The position numbers were made by a program, and so were the translations under genes. A stretch of 64,000 nt of DNA from Acidocella facilis ATCC 35904 (lineage in GTDB: Bacteria > Pseudomonadota > Alphaproteobacteria > Acetobacterales > Acetobacteraceae). Below are positions 27,187 through 35,984 of the stretch, piece by piece. The stretch's first letter is position 1. Each line of letters starts with the position of its first letter. Location of the stretch: assembly GCF_000687875.1 (NCBI RefSeq), contig NZ_JHYG01000002.1, forward strand, positions 62,001 through 126,000, given 5' to 3'. The notes beneath the pieces were generated by a model. The model saw only the letters and a program-made list of their open reading frames with translations. It made no database searches and had not been told where the DNA came from.

Positions 27187-28206
27187 TCAGGCCGGGAATG
27201 GCACCATGCGGTTGCCGGCCTCATCCCATAGCGTGAAGCTGGGGGCGCGCAGCGCGTCGCGCAGCGTCAGGATGGTCACGTCCCGCGTCACTTCCGGGCA
27301 GCCATCATGGCAATCCTGCAGCCGGTAATTCGGAATGCCGGGGCGCAGATGGTGAATGTGATGCAGCCCGATATTCCCCGAAAACCATTGCAGCCAGGCC
27401 GGCAGCTTCAGATATGAGGCGCCATGCAGTGCCGCTTGCGTCGGGCACCAATCGGCCTGGCGGGCCCATTGTGACTCCTCGAAGCGATGCTGCACCGAGA
27501 ACAGCCAGATGCCGATGATTGCCGCCAGGATGATGGCGGGCAGATGCACCAGCAGCACCGCCTTGAGGCCAAACGCCATAATCAGCCCGCCATAAAGCAG
27601 CACGAGCCCCAGATCGAGCAGATAGACGCTGCGCCGCTCCCGGCGCTGGGCGCGGGGGGTGTCGAAGGGCAGGCGGTAGAGCAGCAGGAAAATCACCGGC
27701 GGCAGCAGCATATGGATCAGCAGCGGGTGGTGGCTCAGCCGGTAGAGGCGTTTGCCCCAGCCGGACATCGCCTGATATTCCGCCAGCGTCGCGCAATCCG
27801 AGAAGAAATCCGCCGGGATGCCGCGCCCATCCAGATTGTTCCAGCTCTGGTGATGCCGCGCATGCAGCCGGCGCCAATAGGAAAACGGCGTGAAGGTGAC
27901 CAGGCTGCACAGCGACCCGAAGGCGATGTTGAGGCGCTTGGAGCCGAAAAACGAGCCATGCCCGCAATCATGCTGGAACATGAACAGCCGCACGATCAAG
28001 CCGCTGGCGGGCAGGGATAAAGCCAATGTCAGCCAGAGCGAGACATGCAGGCTGGCATACATGGCGGCGATACAGAGCAGATAGAGCCCGAAGGTGGAGC
28101 CGGCCTGAAACGCGGCCCGGCGGGTGCAAGCCGCCTGATAGGCCCGCAAAAGCCCGAGCGGCAGCGCGCCGGCGGATGATGGGCTGCTGAATTCTGTGGA
28201 CGACAA
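27187..28206 (-). CDS. Membrane fatty acid desaturase
   Basis: A 339-residue di-iron membrane desaturase. The three histidine boxes are HDCGH (79-83), HARHH (115-119) and HHIHH (about 284-288), with four predicted helices between. The HDCGHGSFF variant is that of the Delta12/omega-type DesA group. It would introduce a double bond into membrane acyl chains, useful for cold or acid adaptation; regiospecificity is not certain. It is convergent with the cold-shock gene; the upstream gap 28207-28364 holds its promoter and nothing else recognised. Confidence 0.87.
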   Translation of the reverse strand: MSSTEFSSPSSAGALPLGLLRAYQAACTRRAAFQAGSTFGLYLLCIAAMYASLHVSLWLTLALSLPASGLIVRLFMFQHDCGHGSFFGSKRLNIAFGSLCSLVTFTPFSYWRRLHARHHQSWNNLDGRGIPADFFSDCATLAEYQAMSGWGKRLYRLSHHPLLIHMLLPPVIFLLLYRLPFDTPRAQRRERRSVYLLDLGLVLLYGGLIMAFGLKAVLLVHLPAIILAAIIGIWLFSVQHRFEESQWARQADWCPTQAALHGASYLKLPAWLQWFSGNIGLHHIHHLRPGIPNYRLQDCHDGCPEVTRDVTILTLRDALRAPSFTLWDEAGNRMVPFPA

Positions 28207-28364
28207 GTGGCCTCCGGCGGTTTTACTTATAAATCTGTCTCTATCACGATCGGCACCCCGGAAACCAACTCATTCATGTCCCGTCCGCCGCCGTGCGGCA
28301 CGGCATGGGCCTTGTGCCCCGGGCGGACAAGCCCGGTTGCGTGAAGCTCCCGTGACACCCGCGT

Positions 28365-30653
28365 TCAATAGCGCAGCGCCTGATACCCGCCCGGCGCCGG
28401 TTCCACCCCGTGCGTATCGTGCCCGAAGCCGGGAAATTGCCGGTCGAAGCGCTCCAATGCCGCCAGATAGCGCAGCACCGGCCCATCTACGGTGCCGAAA
28501 GTCTCGCCCGGCATCAGCAGCGGAATGCCCGGCGGGTAGGGTACGATGGCGGTGGCGGCGACCCCCCCGGCCAAAGCGGCCAGCCCTGCCATGCCGCCTT
28601 CGCCGCGGATCAGCCGGTCATGCGCTTCCGCCGGGATCATCTCCGGCAGTGGCAGCGCGTTATAGGCTTCCTGCAGTTTTTCCGGATAGCCGGTCTCGCC
28701 CATCGCCTTGAACATCGCCTGGCCCAGCTCTTTCAGCCCCAGCGCGCCATAGGCGGCCGGGTGCGCGGCGCAGAGGGCGGGCAGGGCGCGGGTGAGCGGG
28801 GTGTTGGCGTCGTAATCGCGTTTGAAATCCAAGAGCGCGCTCACCAGCGAGCCCCATTTGCCCTTGGTCACGCCGATGGAGAACAGGAACAGGATGGAGA
28901 AATGCGCGGTCTTTTCCGGGGTGATGCCGTGTTCCGCGAGATAATGCGCCAACAAGGGTGCTGGAATACCCTGCGGCTCCAGCTTGCCGTCCCGCCCCAT
29001 GCCCGGAGTGGTCAGCGTCACCTTGATCGGGTCGAGCAGGCAATAGCCTGGCTCCAGCCCGGCAAAGCCGTGCCAGTCTGCCCCCGGCTCCAGCGCCCAG
29101 CAGGCCTGGCTGCTGGCGAGAAGCTGCGGCGGCGCATCGGCGAAGGGCAGGCGCAACGTCCCGTCGCGCACGAAATCCGGCTGCCAGACGCCGAAGAACC
29201 AGTCGCCTTTTTCCAGAAAGCCCGCCTGCAGCCGCGCCACGGTCTGCCGGAAGGCGACCGCCTCGGCGATCGCCTCCGAGGTCAGCAGCTGCCCGCCGGC
29301 GCCATCCATCATCGCCGAGCTGATATCGGTGGAGGCGATGATGGCGTAGTTGGGCGAGGTGGAGGCGTGCATCATCAGCGATTCATTGAACCGCACCGCC
29401 TCGATCGGCACCCGCCCCTCGCGCAGATGCACCATCGAGGCCTGGGAGAGGGCCGCCAGCAGCTTATGGGTGGATTGGGTGGCGAAGATGGTGGGGCCGG
29501 TGCTGTCGCGCCCCGCCGGGTCGCCGCGCATGGCGTAGTGGTTTTCGTAAAGCGGGTTGAAACGGGCATGGCCGAACCAGGCTTCGTCGAACAAAATCCG
29601 GTCCACCGAGGGGCTGAGCAATTCCTCAACCCGTGCGGCATTGTAGCACAGCCCGTCATAGGTGGAGTTGGTGACGATGGCCAAGGCCGGCCGCGCGTCC
29701 TGGCCGGCGGTCAGGCGCGAGCTGGCGAGGTTATGCGCGATCGCCTCCCTGGTCAGCGACGCCGGCGGGATCGGCCCGATCATGCCCAGATGGTTGCGGT
29801 AGGGCAGCAGATAGGCCGGCCTTGCCCCGGTGAGTGCTAGCCCATGCTCGATGGATTTATGCGCGTTGCGATCCGCCAGCACGGTTTCGCCGCGCGCCAC
29901 CGAGGCGGTGAACACCACCCGGTTGGCGGTGGAGGTGCCGTTGGTGACGAAATAGGAGCGCTGCGCCCCGAACACATAGGCGGCATAGCGCTCGGCATCG
30001 CCGATCGGCCCGGTATGGTCGAGCAGCGAGCCCAGCGCCGCCACCGAGATCGAGAGATCCGCCCGCAGCAGCTTCTCGCCGAAATAATCATAGAACATCC
30101 GCCCGGCGGGGGAGCGCAGAAAGGCGGAGCCGCCCGTATGGCCGGGTGTGTGCCAGGAATATTCCGCCTCGTCGGCGAATTTCGCCAGCGCCCCGAACAT
30201 TGGCGGCAGCAATGCCAGCCGGTAGCGGCGCACCGCCTCCAGAATCCGGGTGCTGACGAATTCCATCGAATCCTCCAGCAGCCAGATGAAACCGTCCGCC
30301 TCGCGCATCACCTCCGCTGGCACGTGGGGCGCGGCCTCGCGCGTCGCCAACAGGAATACCGGCAGCTTGGCATTGCGGGCCCGCAACGCCGCCAGCACCT
30401 CGCGCGCCTGGGTATGGCTCGGGTCCTGGTGCAGATCCCAGTCCAGCAGCAGCGCCTGCAAATGTGGGTCCGCCTCGATCGCCTCATGCGCCGCGGCGGT
30501 GGAGAGGGCGATAACCGGGTTCAGCTCATGCGCTGTCAGATCCTCTTGCAGCGCGCGGGCGGCCCGGCCCGGCGAAGAGGGCTCGTGCAGCCGGTCGCAG
30601 ACCAGCAGCACGTTGCGGGCGATGCGTTTGCCTGTCTGTTCCGTCCTGGCCAT
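28365..30653 (-). CDS. Orn/Lys/Arg decarboxylase (acid-type, fold type I PLP)
   Basis: A 762-residue protein. The N-terminal wing (1-130) is CheY-like, the core binds PLP with the lysine in FATQSTHKLLAALSQ and the motif SWHTPGHTGGSAF, and the C-terminal domain is the usual one for AdiA/CadA/SpeC. Length is closest to the biodegradative arginine decarboxylase (about 755), but substrate choice among Arg, Lys and Orn is not decidable by eye. Such enzymes consume protons in acid stress or make polyamine precursors. GGGAG is five bases before the ATG. No antiporter gene is adjacent. Confidence 0.88.
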   Translation of the reverse strand: MARTEQTGKRIARNVLLVCDRLHEPSSPGRAARALQEDLTAHELNPVIALSTAAAHEAIEADPHLQALLLDWDLHQDPSHTQAREVLAALRARNAKLPVFLLATREAAPHVPAEVMREADGFIWLLEDSMEFVSTRILEAVRRYRLALLPPMFGALAKFADEAEYSWHTPGHTGGSAFLRSPAGRMFYDYFGEKLLRADLSISVAALGSLLDHTGPIGDAERYAAYVFGAQRSYFVTNGTSTANRVVFTASVARGETVLADRNAHKSIEHGLALTGARPAYLLPYRNHLGMIGPIPPASLTREAIAHNLASSRLTAGQDARPALAIVTNSTYDGLCYNAARVEELLSPSVDRILFDEAWFGHARFNPLYENHYAMRGDPAGRDSTGPTIFATQSTHKLLAALSQASMVHLREGRVPIEAVRFNESLMMHASTSPNYAIIASTDISSAMMDGAGGQLLTSEAIAEAVAFRQTVARLQAGFLEKGDWFFGVWQPDFVRDGTLRLPFADAPPQLLASSQACWALEPGADWHGFAGLEPGYCLLDPIKVTLTTPGMGRDGKLEPQGIPAPLLAHYLAEHGITPEKTAHFSILFLFSIGVTKGKWGSLVSALLDFKRDYDANTPLTRALPALCAAHPAAYGALGLKELGQAMFKAMGETGYPEKLQEAYNALPLPEMIPAEAHDRLIRGEGGMAGLAALAGGVAATAIVPYPPGIPLLMPGETFGTVDGPVLRYLAALERFDRQFPGFGHDTHGVEPAPGGYQALRY

Positions 30654-30780
30654 GATGCTCCCTTTTGCGGCTTTCGGGATTGGATGGCGTTTGCGCGCCG
30701 CTGTCCAGCCCTATGCCGGCACCATGGAAGCTAGTTTGGTGGATATGGCACACCACGCCGCCGGCTGATCGGGATGCCCC

Positions 30781-30820
30781 CAAAAAACAACCGCGCCGGC
30801 GGTGGAGAACGCCGGCGCGG
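30781..30820 (-). terminator. Rho-independent terminator of the cyd operon
   Basis: Read on the minus strand: an eleven-base stem CCGCGCCGGCG (30820-30810 with 30801-30791), then TTG and six T (30787-30782). It lies 26 bases after the 32-residue ORF and is the only good terminator for cydABX. Confidence 0.85.
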
Positions 30821-30846
30821 CCTTGGCCCGGAAGCATCCCAAGGGG

Positions 30847-30945
30847 TTAGGGGAACTTCCTCCGGGTGTACAGATAGGCGATACCCAAAAGCCCCAGATA
30901 CAGGAAGGGGATAAAGACAATCAGGCTTTCCAGCTCGACCGGCAT
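30847..30945 (-). CDS. 32-residue membrane microprotein in the cyd operon
   Basis: A short ORF beginning MPVELESLIVFIPFLYLG and ending LYTRRKFP: one membrane helix (about 6-26) with a basic C-terminus, so N-out/C-in. The ATG overlaps the cydX stop by one base (TGATG), and GGAG lies eight bases upstream; the operon terminator follows at once. This is the setting of an extra oxidase subunit, comparable in size to CydX or to CydH/YnhF of E. coli bd-I (29 residues), though I see no clear sequence match. Too short for usual gene callers. Confidence 0.65.
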   Translation of the reverse strand: MPVELESLIVFIPFLYLGLLGIAYLYTRRKFP

Positions 30946-31136
30946 CAGATCTCTCCTGTCCCGTTTTCGTGCTGGGCGTCGTACATGACGGCACCGCAGC
31001 CCGCGATCAGCACGATCATCACCGTGCCGACAATCCAGGCGAAATACCAGGGACCGTAATCCCCAGCCACCACGGCGAGCAGCAATGCCAGAGCAAGCAC
31101 CACGCCGAGGCCCACGAAGGTGAATAATTTACCCAT
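30945..31136 (-). CDS. cydX: CydX-like subunit with an extra N-terminal helix
   Basis: A 63-residue protein. Residues 29-63 resemble the whole of E. coli CydX: PWYFAWIVGT here against MWYFAWILGT there, with an acidic tail ending GTGEI. In front sits a second hydrophobic helix (about 5-24, GLGVVLALALLLAVVAG) that CydX proteins normally lack. CydX stabilises the CydAB hemes. It follows cydB by 17 bases with AAGGG before the ATG. The two-helix form could be a fusion of CydX with another small subunit. Confidence 0.8.
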   Translation of the reverse strand: MGKLFTFVGLGVVLALALLLAVVAGDYGPWYFAWIVGTVMIVLIAGCGAVMYDAQHENGTGEI

Positions 31137-31153
31137 TTCGTTGCCCTTTCTAC

Positions 31154-32293
31154 TTAATAGCTGTGCTCGTCATGCGCCACCGCGGAAGCCTTTACTTTTC
31201 CGCGCATCACGTAGAAGCACCAGGAGGTGTAGCAGATGATGATCGGCGTGAAGACCAGCGCGAAGAACAGCATCCAGCCGAGATTATATTCGCTGCCGGA
31301 GGCGTTCCACACGGTCAGGCTCTGGCTCGGGTTGGTGGTCGAGGGCATCAGGAAGGGGAACATGCTCGCCCCCGTCGTGAAGATCGCGCCGATCCAGCCG
31401 ATTGCTCCCAGCCACCAGGCCAGCACCGGCTTGCCCGCCAGGTTCAACAGCGCCGCGCCGAACATGCCGACGAGACCCAGCGCCGGCAGCACCCAGAGCA
31501 GCGGGTAGGATGCGTAGTTATGCATCCAGGCGCCGACCACAGGCGCCACGCTGGGGCCGGTGAGCGGGGTGGCGGCGGCATTCGGGTCAACCGCGCTGGT
31601 ATAGGCAAAGCCGGTGAGATGGCCGAGCCACAGCCCGCCGGCCAGGAACAGGATGCCGCCGACCAGCCCGCCGCCGATGGCCGCCTTGCGGGCGCGGCCA
31701 TAGATCGGCTGCTCGCCGCGCAGCATCAGCATGGTGCCGCCCTGCTGGATGGACAGAGCCAGCGACATCACGCCGCACATCAGCGCGAACGGGTTGAGCA
31801 GATACCAGATGAAGCTCTCATCCTGATAATACTGCCCGTCCCAGCCATAATGATAGCCAACACCCTGCATCACATTGCCGAAGGCGGCGCCGTAGACGAT
31901 CATCGGCACCGCACCGGAGATCAGGAATGCCCAGTCCCAGGTGCCGCGCCATTTGCCGGCATCCACCTTGGAGCGATACTCGAAGGCCACCGGGCGCATG
32001 ATCATGCTGAACAGCAGCAGGATCATCACCACGTAGAACACCGAGAAAGAGGTGGCATAGAGGGTGGGGAAGGCGGCGAAAATCGCCCCGCCGCCCAGGA
32101 TGAACCAGACCTGGTTGCCATCCCAATGCGGGCCGATGATGTTGAGCGCCACCCGGCGCTCCACATCATTGCGGCCGACAAAGCGCAGCAGGCTGCCGAC
32201 CCCCATATCCATGCCGACCATCACGGCGAGGCCGGAGAGCAGCACCCCCAGCAGCACCGCCCAGATCACTTTCAGAACAACATAGAGTTCCAT
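31154..32293 (-). CDS. cydB: Cytochrome bd ubiquinol oxidase subunit II
   Basis: Second membrane subunit of the oxygen-reducing quinol oxidase. It has 379 residues, the same length as E. coli CydB. The N-terminus MELYVVLKVIWAVLLGVLLS, GPHWDGNQVWFI, MRPVAFEYRSK and the C-terminal TSWCFYVMRGKV are typical. I chose ATG 32293 with AAAGGAG upstream; a frame to 32362 would overlap cydA. It is 13 bases from cydA. Confidence 0.96.
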   Translation of the reverse strand: MELYVVLKVIWAVLLGVLLSGLAVMVGMDMGVGSLLRFVGRNDVERRVALNIIGPHWDGNQVWFILGGGAIFAAFPTLYATSFSVFYVVMILLLFSMIMRPVAFEYRSKVDAGKWRGTWDWAFLISGAVPMIVYGAAFGNVMQGVGYHYGWDGQYYQDESFIWYLLNPFALMCGVMSLALSIQQGGTMLMLRGEQPIYGRARKAAIGGGLVGGILFLAGGLWLGHLTGFAYTSAVDPNAAATPLTGPSVAPVVGAWMHNYASYPLLWVLPALGLVGMFGAALLNLAGKPVLAWWLGAIGWIGAIFTTGASMFPFLMPSTTNPSQSLTVWNASGSEYNLGWMLFFALVFTPIIICYTSWCFYVMRGKVKASAVAHDEHSY

Positions 32294-32306
32294 GATAAAC
32301 GCTCCT

Positions 32307-33917
32307 TTACTCGGCCGGGGTGGCGAACATCGGCGCCGGCGTAGCCTCGGGCGCGGCGGCATGGTGCGGCTGCGGACCCAGGCGGGCGAACTTGAACATC
32401 AGGTACAATTCAGCGGCGATGAAGGCACTGTAGAGCAGCGCGAAGCCGATGAGCGAGAACACCATGTACCCGAGCCCATGGCTGGAGGCCGCCTGGAAGG
32501 TCGGCAGATAGCCATAGACCGACCAGGGCTGGCGCCCGGCCTCGGCGGTGATCCAGCCGAACTCGCAGGCCAGGATCGGCAGCGGGATCGACCAGACGCA
32601 CAGCTTCAGCAGCAGCGGATGCCGCTCCAGCTGGTTCTTCAGGCTGTAGAAGGCCGCGAAGGCGAACAGCCCGACGAAGAAGAAGCCCAGCGCCATCATG
32701 ATCCGGAAGGACCAGAAGGTGACGGGCACGTTGGGGATGGTGTCCTTCTCCGCCTGGGCGATGATGGCGCCCTGATTGGCCGGGGTGATCAGGTTCAGAT
32801 CCTGGTTCGGCGCGTAGCGCTGCGCCAGGAAGCCATAGCCCATGTCGCTTTCATTCGCCTTGAAGGTGGCGAGGGCGGCGGCGTCATGGTCCTTGCCATA
32901 GGCCTGCAGCGCGTTCAGCGCCACGATGCCTTTCGCAATCCGCGGGCCGGCCTGCTGTTCCAGCGAGATCAGGCCGGGGATGTTGGTGTTGAAGGAATGC
33001 GCGATCAGCGGGTCCAGCACATAAGGCACGCCGATTTCGGCATAGTTGGTCTGCTTCGCCTGGTCGGGCAGGGCAAACAGCAGCCAGGGCGCGGAGGCCG
33101 CCGAACCATTGGCGGCACTATCCTGCCACAGCCCCTCGATCGCGGCGATCTTGGTCGGCTGCACCAGATAATCCAGCCGCCCCAGCGCATCGCCCAATGT
33201 CACCACCGCCAGCGAGGAGATGATGCCAAACAGGGCAGCCATGCGGAAGGAGCGCGCGGCCAGCTCACGATGCTGCTTGCGCAGAATGTAGAAGGCGGAA
33301 ATGCCCATCACGAACAGCGCCCCGGTGACGAACCCGGCGATGGAGGTGTGCACGAATTTCGCCTGCGCATCCTCGCTGAACACCAGCTTCAGGAAGGAGT
33401 TGAACTCCATGCGCATCGTGTCGGGATTAAAGCTCGCCCCTTGCGGGTTCTGCATGAAACCGTTGGCAACCAGGATCCACAGCGCCGAGAGGTTGGAGCC
33501 CAGCGCCGTCAGATAGGTGACGGCGAGATGCCCCGGGCGGGAGAGCCGGTCCCAGCCGAAGAACATCAAGCCGATGAAGGTGGATTCCATGAAGAAGGCC
33601 ATCAGCCCCTCGATCGCCAGCGGGGTGCCGAACACGTCGCCGACGAAATGCGAGTACATCGACCAGTTGGTGCCGAACTCGAATTCCATCGTCAGGCCGG
33701 TGGCGACGCCGATGGCGAAATTGATCGCGAAGAGCTTGCCCCAGAACTGGGTCATGTCCTTGTAGATCTGTTTGCCGGTGATGACGTAGACCGTCTCCAT
33801 CGCGGCGAGCAGGAAGGTCATGCCGAGAGTCAACGGCACGAACAGGAAGTGGTAGAGCGCCGTCAACGCGAATTGCAAACGCGATAGATCGACGACACTC
33901 GGATCGATTAACGGCAT
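32307..33917 (-). CDS. cydA: Cytochrome bd ubiquinol oxidase subunit I, long Q-loop (E. coli) type
   Basis: Carries hemes b558, b595 and d and oxidises quinol. It has 536 residues. LSRLQFALTALYHFLFVPLT holds the heme ligand His23; GRQPWSVYGYLPT and the Q-loop residues equivalent to E. coli Lys252/Glu257 (TKIAAIEGLW) are present. The protein is strikingly close to E. coli CydA, unlike the short-loop CioA type common in acetic acid bacteria. The Q-loop motif GDESG is GDALG here. Start ATG 33917 has GGAGAGGG upstream; the longer frame to 34130 runs through the promoter. An FNR-like box lies 73-86 bases before it. Confidence 0.96.
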   Translation of the reverse strand: MPLIDPSVVDLSRLQFALTALYHFLFVPLTLGMTFLLAAMETVYVITGKQIYKDMTQFWGKLFAINFAIGVATGLTMEFEFGTNWSMYSHFVGDVFGTPLAIEGLMAFFMESTFIGLMFFGWDRLSRPGHLAVTYLTALGSNLSALWILVANGFMQNPQGASFNPDTMRMEFNSFLKLVFSEDAQAKFVHTSIAGFVTGALFVMGISAFYILRKQHRELAARSFRMAALFGIISSLAVVTLGDALGRLDYLVQPTKIAAIEGLWQDSAANGSAASAPWLLFALPDQAKQTNYAEIGVPYVLDPLIAHSFNTNIPGLISLEQQAGPRIAKGIVALNALQAYGKDHDAAALATFKANESDMGYGFLAQRYAPNQDLNLITPANQGAIIAQAEKDTIPNVPVTFWSFRIMMALGFFFVGLFAFAAFYSLKNQLERHPLLLKLCVWSIPLPILACEFGWITAEAGRQPWSVYGYLPTFQAASSHGLGYMVFSLIGFALLYSAFIAAELYLMFKFARLGPQPHHAAAPEATPAPMFATPAE

Positions 33918-33989
33918 GACCGCCCTCTCCAGTTGTGGAAAAACTTTAACCAAGCGGACCGGGTATAGGCGGTGCCGGCAAAACGCGGC

Positions 33990-34003
33990 TTGATCTCTGT
34001 CAA
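33990..34003. promoter_or_regulatory. FNR/FixK/Anr-type box before cydA
   Basis: TTGATCTCTGTCAA matches nine of ten defined bases of TTGAT-N4-ATCAA. Its complement has the TTGAC-N4-ATCAA form seen at 10942-10955. Its centre is about 80 bases before the cydA ATG. Oxygen control of cyd genes by FNR-type regulators is well known. Confidence 0.55.
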
Positions 34004-34169
34004 ATTCCGGGTGGAGAGCGGGCAGGGCCGGAGGATTGCGGTGAATTGCTGACCTTCGCTGCGGGCATGGCGCGCGGTTTTCAGGCGTTCCGCGCCGTTG
34101 GGCTCTTGGAGATTGGCCTTTCGGCTTCAACGCGTTGAAGGATCAGCATTGTTTCGATCATTTCAGGCT

Positions 34170-34261
34170 TTCGTCTTTTGCCTGGGGCATCAAGGGGTAA
34201 ACGCGCCTGCGGCGCCGCGCGGCAAAGCCGCGCGCCCTTGACCCCCCAGGCAAAAGACGAA
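34170..34261. repeat. Repeat C: 92-bp imperfect cruciform after cydC
   Basis: Outer arms TTCGTCTTTTGCCTGGGG 34170-34187 and 34244-34261 pair perfectly over 18 bases. The interior adds TCAAGGG pairing and a nested stem GCCGCGCGGC around an AAA loop (about 34215-34233). It may terminate the cydDC transcript, which reads leftward into it. Confidence 0.65.
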
Positions 34262-34307
34262 GTGGCCAGGGATCGAGATAATGGCTGGGTGAATGCTGAT
34301 CTGGGGC

Positions 34308-35984
34308 CTACCGCTGGCGAACCGCCTTGCCGTCCCGCAGCTCATACACCTCATCCATCAGCGCCAGCCCGGCCGGGCGGTGGGTGATGTAGAGCACGCT
34401 GCGCCCGGCCAGCAGCGGGGCCAGATCGGCCAGGAAGGCGCGCTCGGTCTCCACATCCAGCCCCTCGGTCGGCTCGTCCAGGATCAGCAACGGCGCCGGC
34501 TTGAGCACGGCGCGGGCCAGCGCGATGCGCCTTGCCTGCCCACCGGACAGGCTGGCCCCGCCTTCGCCCACCAGATGATCCAGCCCCTGCGCCAGCCCGC
34601 GCACGAAATCCGCCAGCTGCGCCACCTCCAGCGCGTGCCAGAGTGCCGCCTCATCCGCCGCACCATTGGCCAGCAGCAGATTATCCCGGATGCTGGTATG
34701 AAACAGATGGCTGCGCTGGGAGATGATGGTGGCATGGCGCGCCATCTGCGCGCTGGAAAATGCCCGCAGATCCACCCCGCCCAACCGCGCCGTGCCCGCC
34801 TGGTACTCATGAAAGCGCAGCAGCAGATTGATCAGCGTGGATTTGCCTGACCCGGAGACGCCGACAATCCCGACATGCCGCCCCTGCGGCAGGCTCAGGC
34901 TGAACCCATCCAGCACCTTGCGGCCGCCATCATAAGCCAGATCGACCCCCGCCAGCTCCAGATCGTAGCGCTGCAACGCCGGGGCGGCGGTGGCGGGCGG
35001 GCTGATCGGCGGCATCTGGTCCGCCAGCGCGAAAATGCGCCGTGCGGCGGTTTTGATCTGGCCGAGATAATTCAGCGCCCCGGGAAGCGGGGCGGTGGCC
35101 TCGAAGGCGGCCATGGCGCCGAGCAGCAGCATCGGCACCTGGGCGGCGCCAAGCCCGCCCGCCTCAAAGCGGCGCGCGCCGAACACCAGCACCGCCAGCA
35201 GCGTCGCATTCGCCGCCAGCCCGGAGAGGGATGCCCCCAACGCGGCGACACCACCCAGCCGCGCCTGGGCGGCCGCCAGCTCTTCATTCAGCGCCGCCGC
35301 GCGGGCTTGCATCGCGGGCGCCGCGCCGCTCACCAGCAGCTCCCCCATGCCTTGCAGCGCCTCGACATATTCGGCCCGCAAACCCGAATTCAGCCGGGTG
35401 ATCGCCGCCCCCGGCCCGGCGCCAAGCCGCGCCGTCAGCACCGGGGCGAGGGCGCCATTCAAGCCCAGCCCGAGGATCAGCGCCAAAGCCGCCGGCACCG
35501 AGAAAAACGCGAAGAACGAAGCCATCAGCAGCGCGGCCGCCAGAGCGGTCAGCACCGGCACGAACACCCGCAGATAGAATAAATTCAGCGTGTCGATATC
35601 GGAGACGATGCGCCCCAGCAGATCCGCGCTGCGCTGCCCCTGCAGCGCGGCGGGGGCCAGCGGCTCCAGCCGCGTGTAGAACCAGACCCGCAGATCCGCC
35701 AGCAGCCGGAAGGTGGCTTCATGCGTGACCAGCCGCTCAGCATAGCGCGAGCCGACGCGCAGCGTGGCGAAAAACCGCACCATCGCCGAGGGGGTGAAGA
35801 AATTGAACGCGTTCTGCGCCGCATAACCGGCCAGGCCGGCGGCGGCGGTGGCGGCGAGGAACCAGCCGGAGAGGGCGAGCAGCCCGAAATTCGCCAGCAA
35901 GGTGAGCGTGGCCAGCCCCAGCCCGGCCAGCATCCAGCCTTTGCGCGGCGCGGTCAGGCGGATCAGGCGCCAGATGTCAGACAT
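34308..35984 (-). CDS. cydC: Thiol-reductant ABC exporter subunit CydC (copy 1)
   Basis: A 558-residue half of the CydDC heterodimer that exports cysteine/glutathione to the periplasm and is required for cytochrome bd assembly. Six helices in the first 300 residues include LLALSGWFLAATAAAG; the ATPase has Walker A GVSGSGKST, signature LSGGQARR and Walker B LLILDEPTEGLD. ATG 35984 overlaps the cydD stop by eight bases; a frame to 36047 is longer. A second cydC lies at 60157-61788. Confidence 0.92.
   Translation of the reverse strand: MSDIWRLIRLTAPRKGWMLAGLGLATLTLLANFGLLALSGWFLAATAAAGLAGYAAQNAFNFFTPSAMVRFFATLRVGSRYAERLVTHEATFRLLADLRVWFYTRLEPLAPAALQGQRSADLLGRIVSDIDTLNLFYLRVFVPVLTALAAALLMASFFAFFSVPAALALILGLGLNGALAPVLTARLGAGPGAAITRLNSGLRAEYVEALQGMGELLVSGAAPAMQARAAALNEELAAAQARLGGVAALGASLSGLAANATLLAVLVFGARRFEAGGLGAAQVPMLLLGAMAAFEATAPLPGALNYLGQIKTAARRIFALADQMPPISPPATAAPALQRYDLELAGVDLAYDGGRKVLDGFSLSLPQGRHVGIVGVSGSGKSTLINLLLRFHEYQAGTARLGGVDLRAFSSAQMARHATIISQRSHLFHTSIRDNLLLANGAADEAALWHALEVAQLADFVRGLAQGLDHLVGEGGASLSGGQARRIALARAVLKPAPLLILDEPTEGLDVETERAFLADLAPLLAGRSVLYITHRPAGLALMDEVYELRDGKAVRQR

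Larger units (their letters stand above)
33918..34307. other. Intergenic stretch between cydC and cydA
   Basis: No gene seen in these 390 bases. They contain the repeat-C cruciform (34170-34261) just after cydC, about 150 bases of ordinary sequence, and the cydA promoter with the FNR-like box at 33990-34003. The distance suggests that cydA has its own promoter. Confidence 0.5.

Noticed and set aside
30665-30994. Several short frames on both strands around the cyd terminator
   Set aside because: They overlap the terminator hairpin or the better-supported 32-residue ORF and have no start signal.
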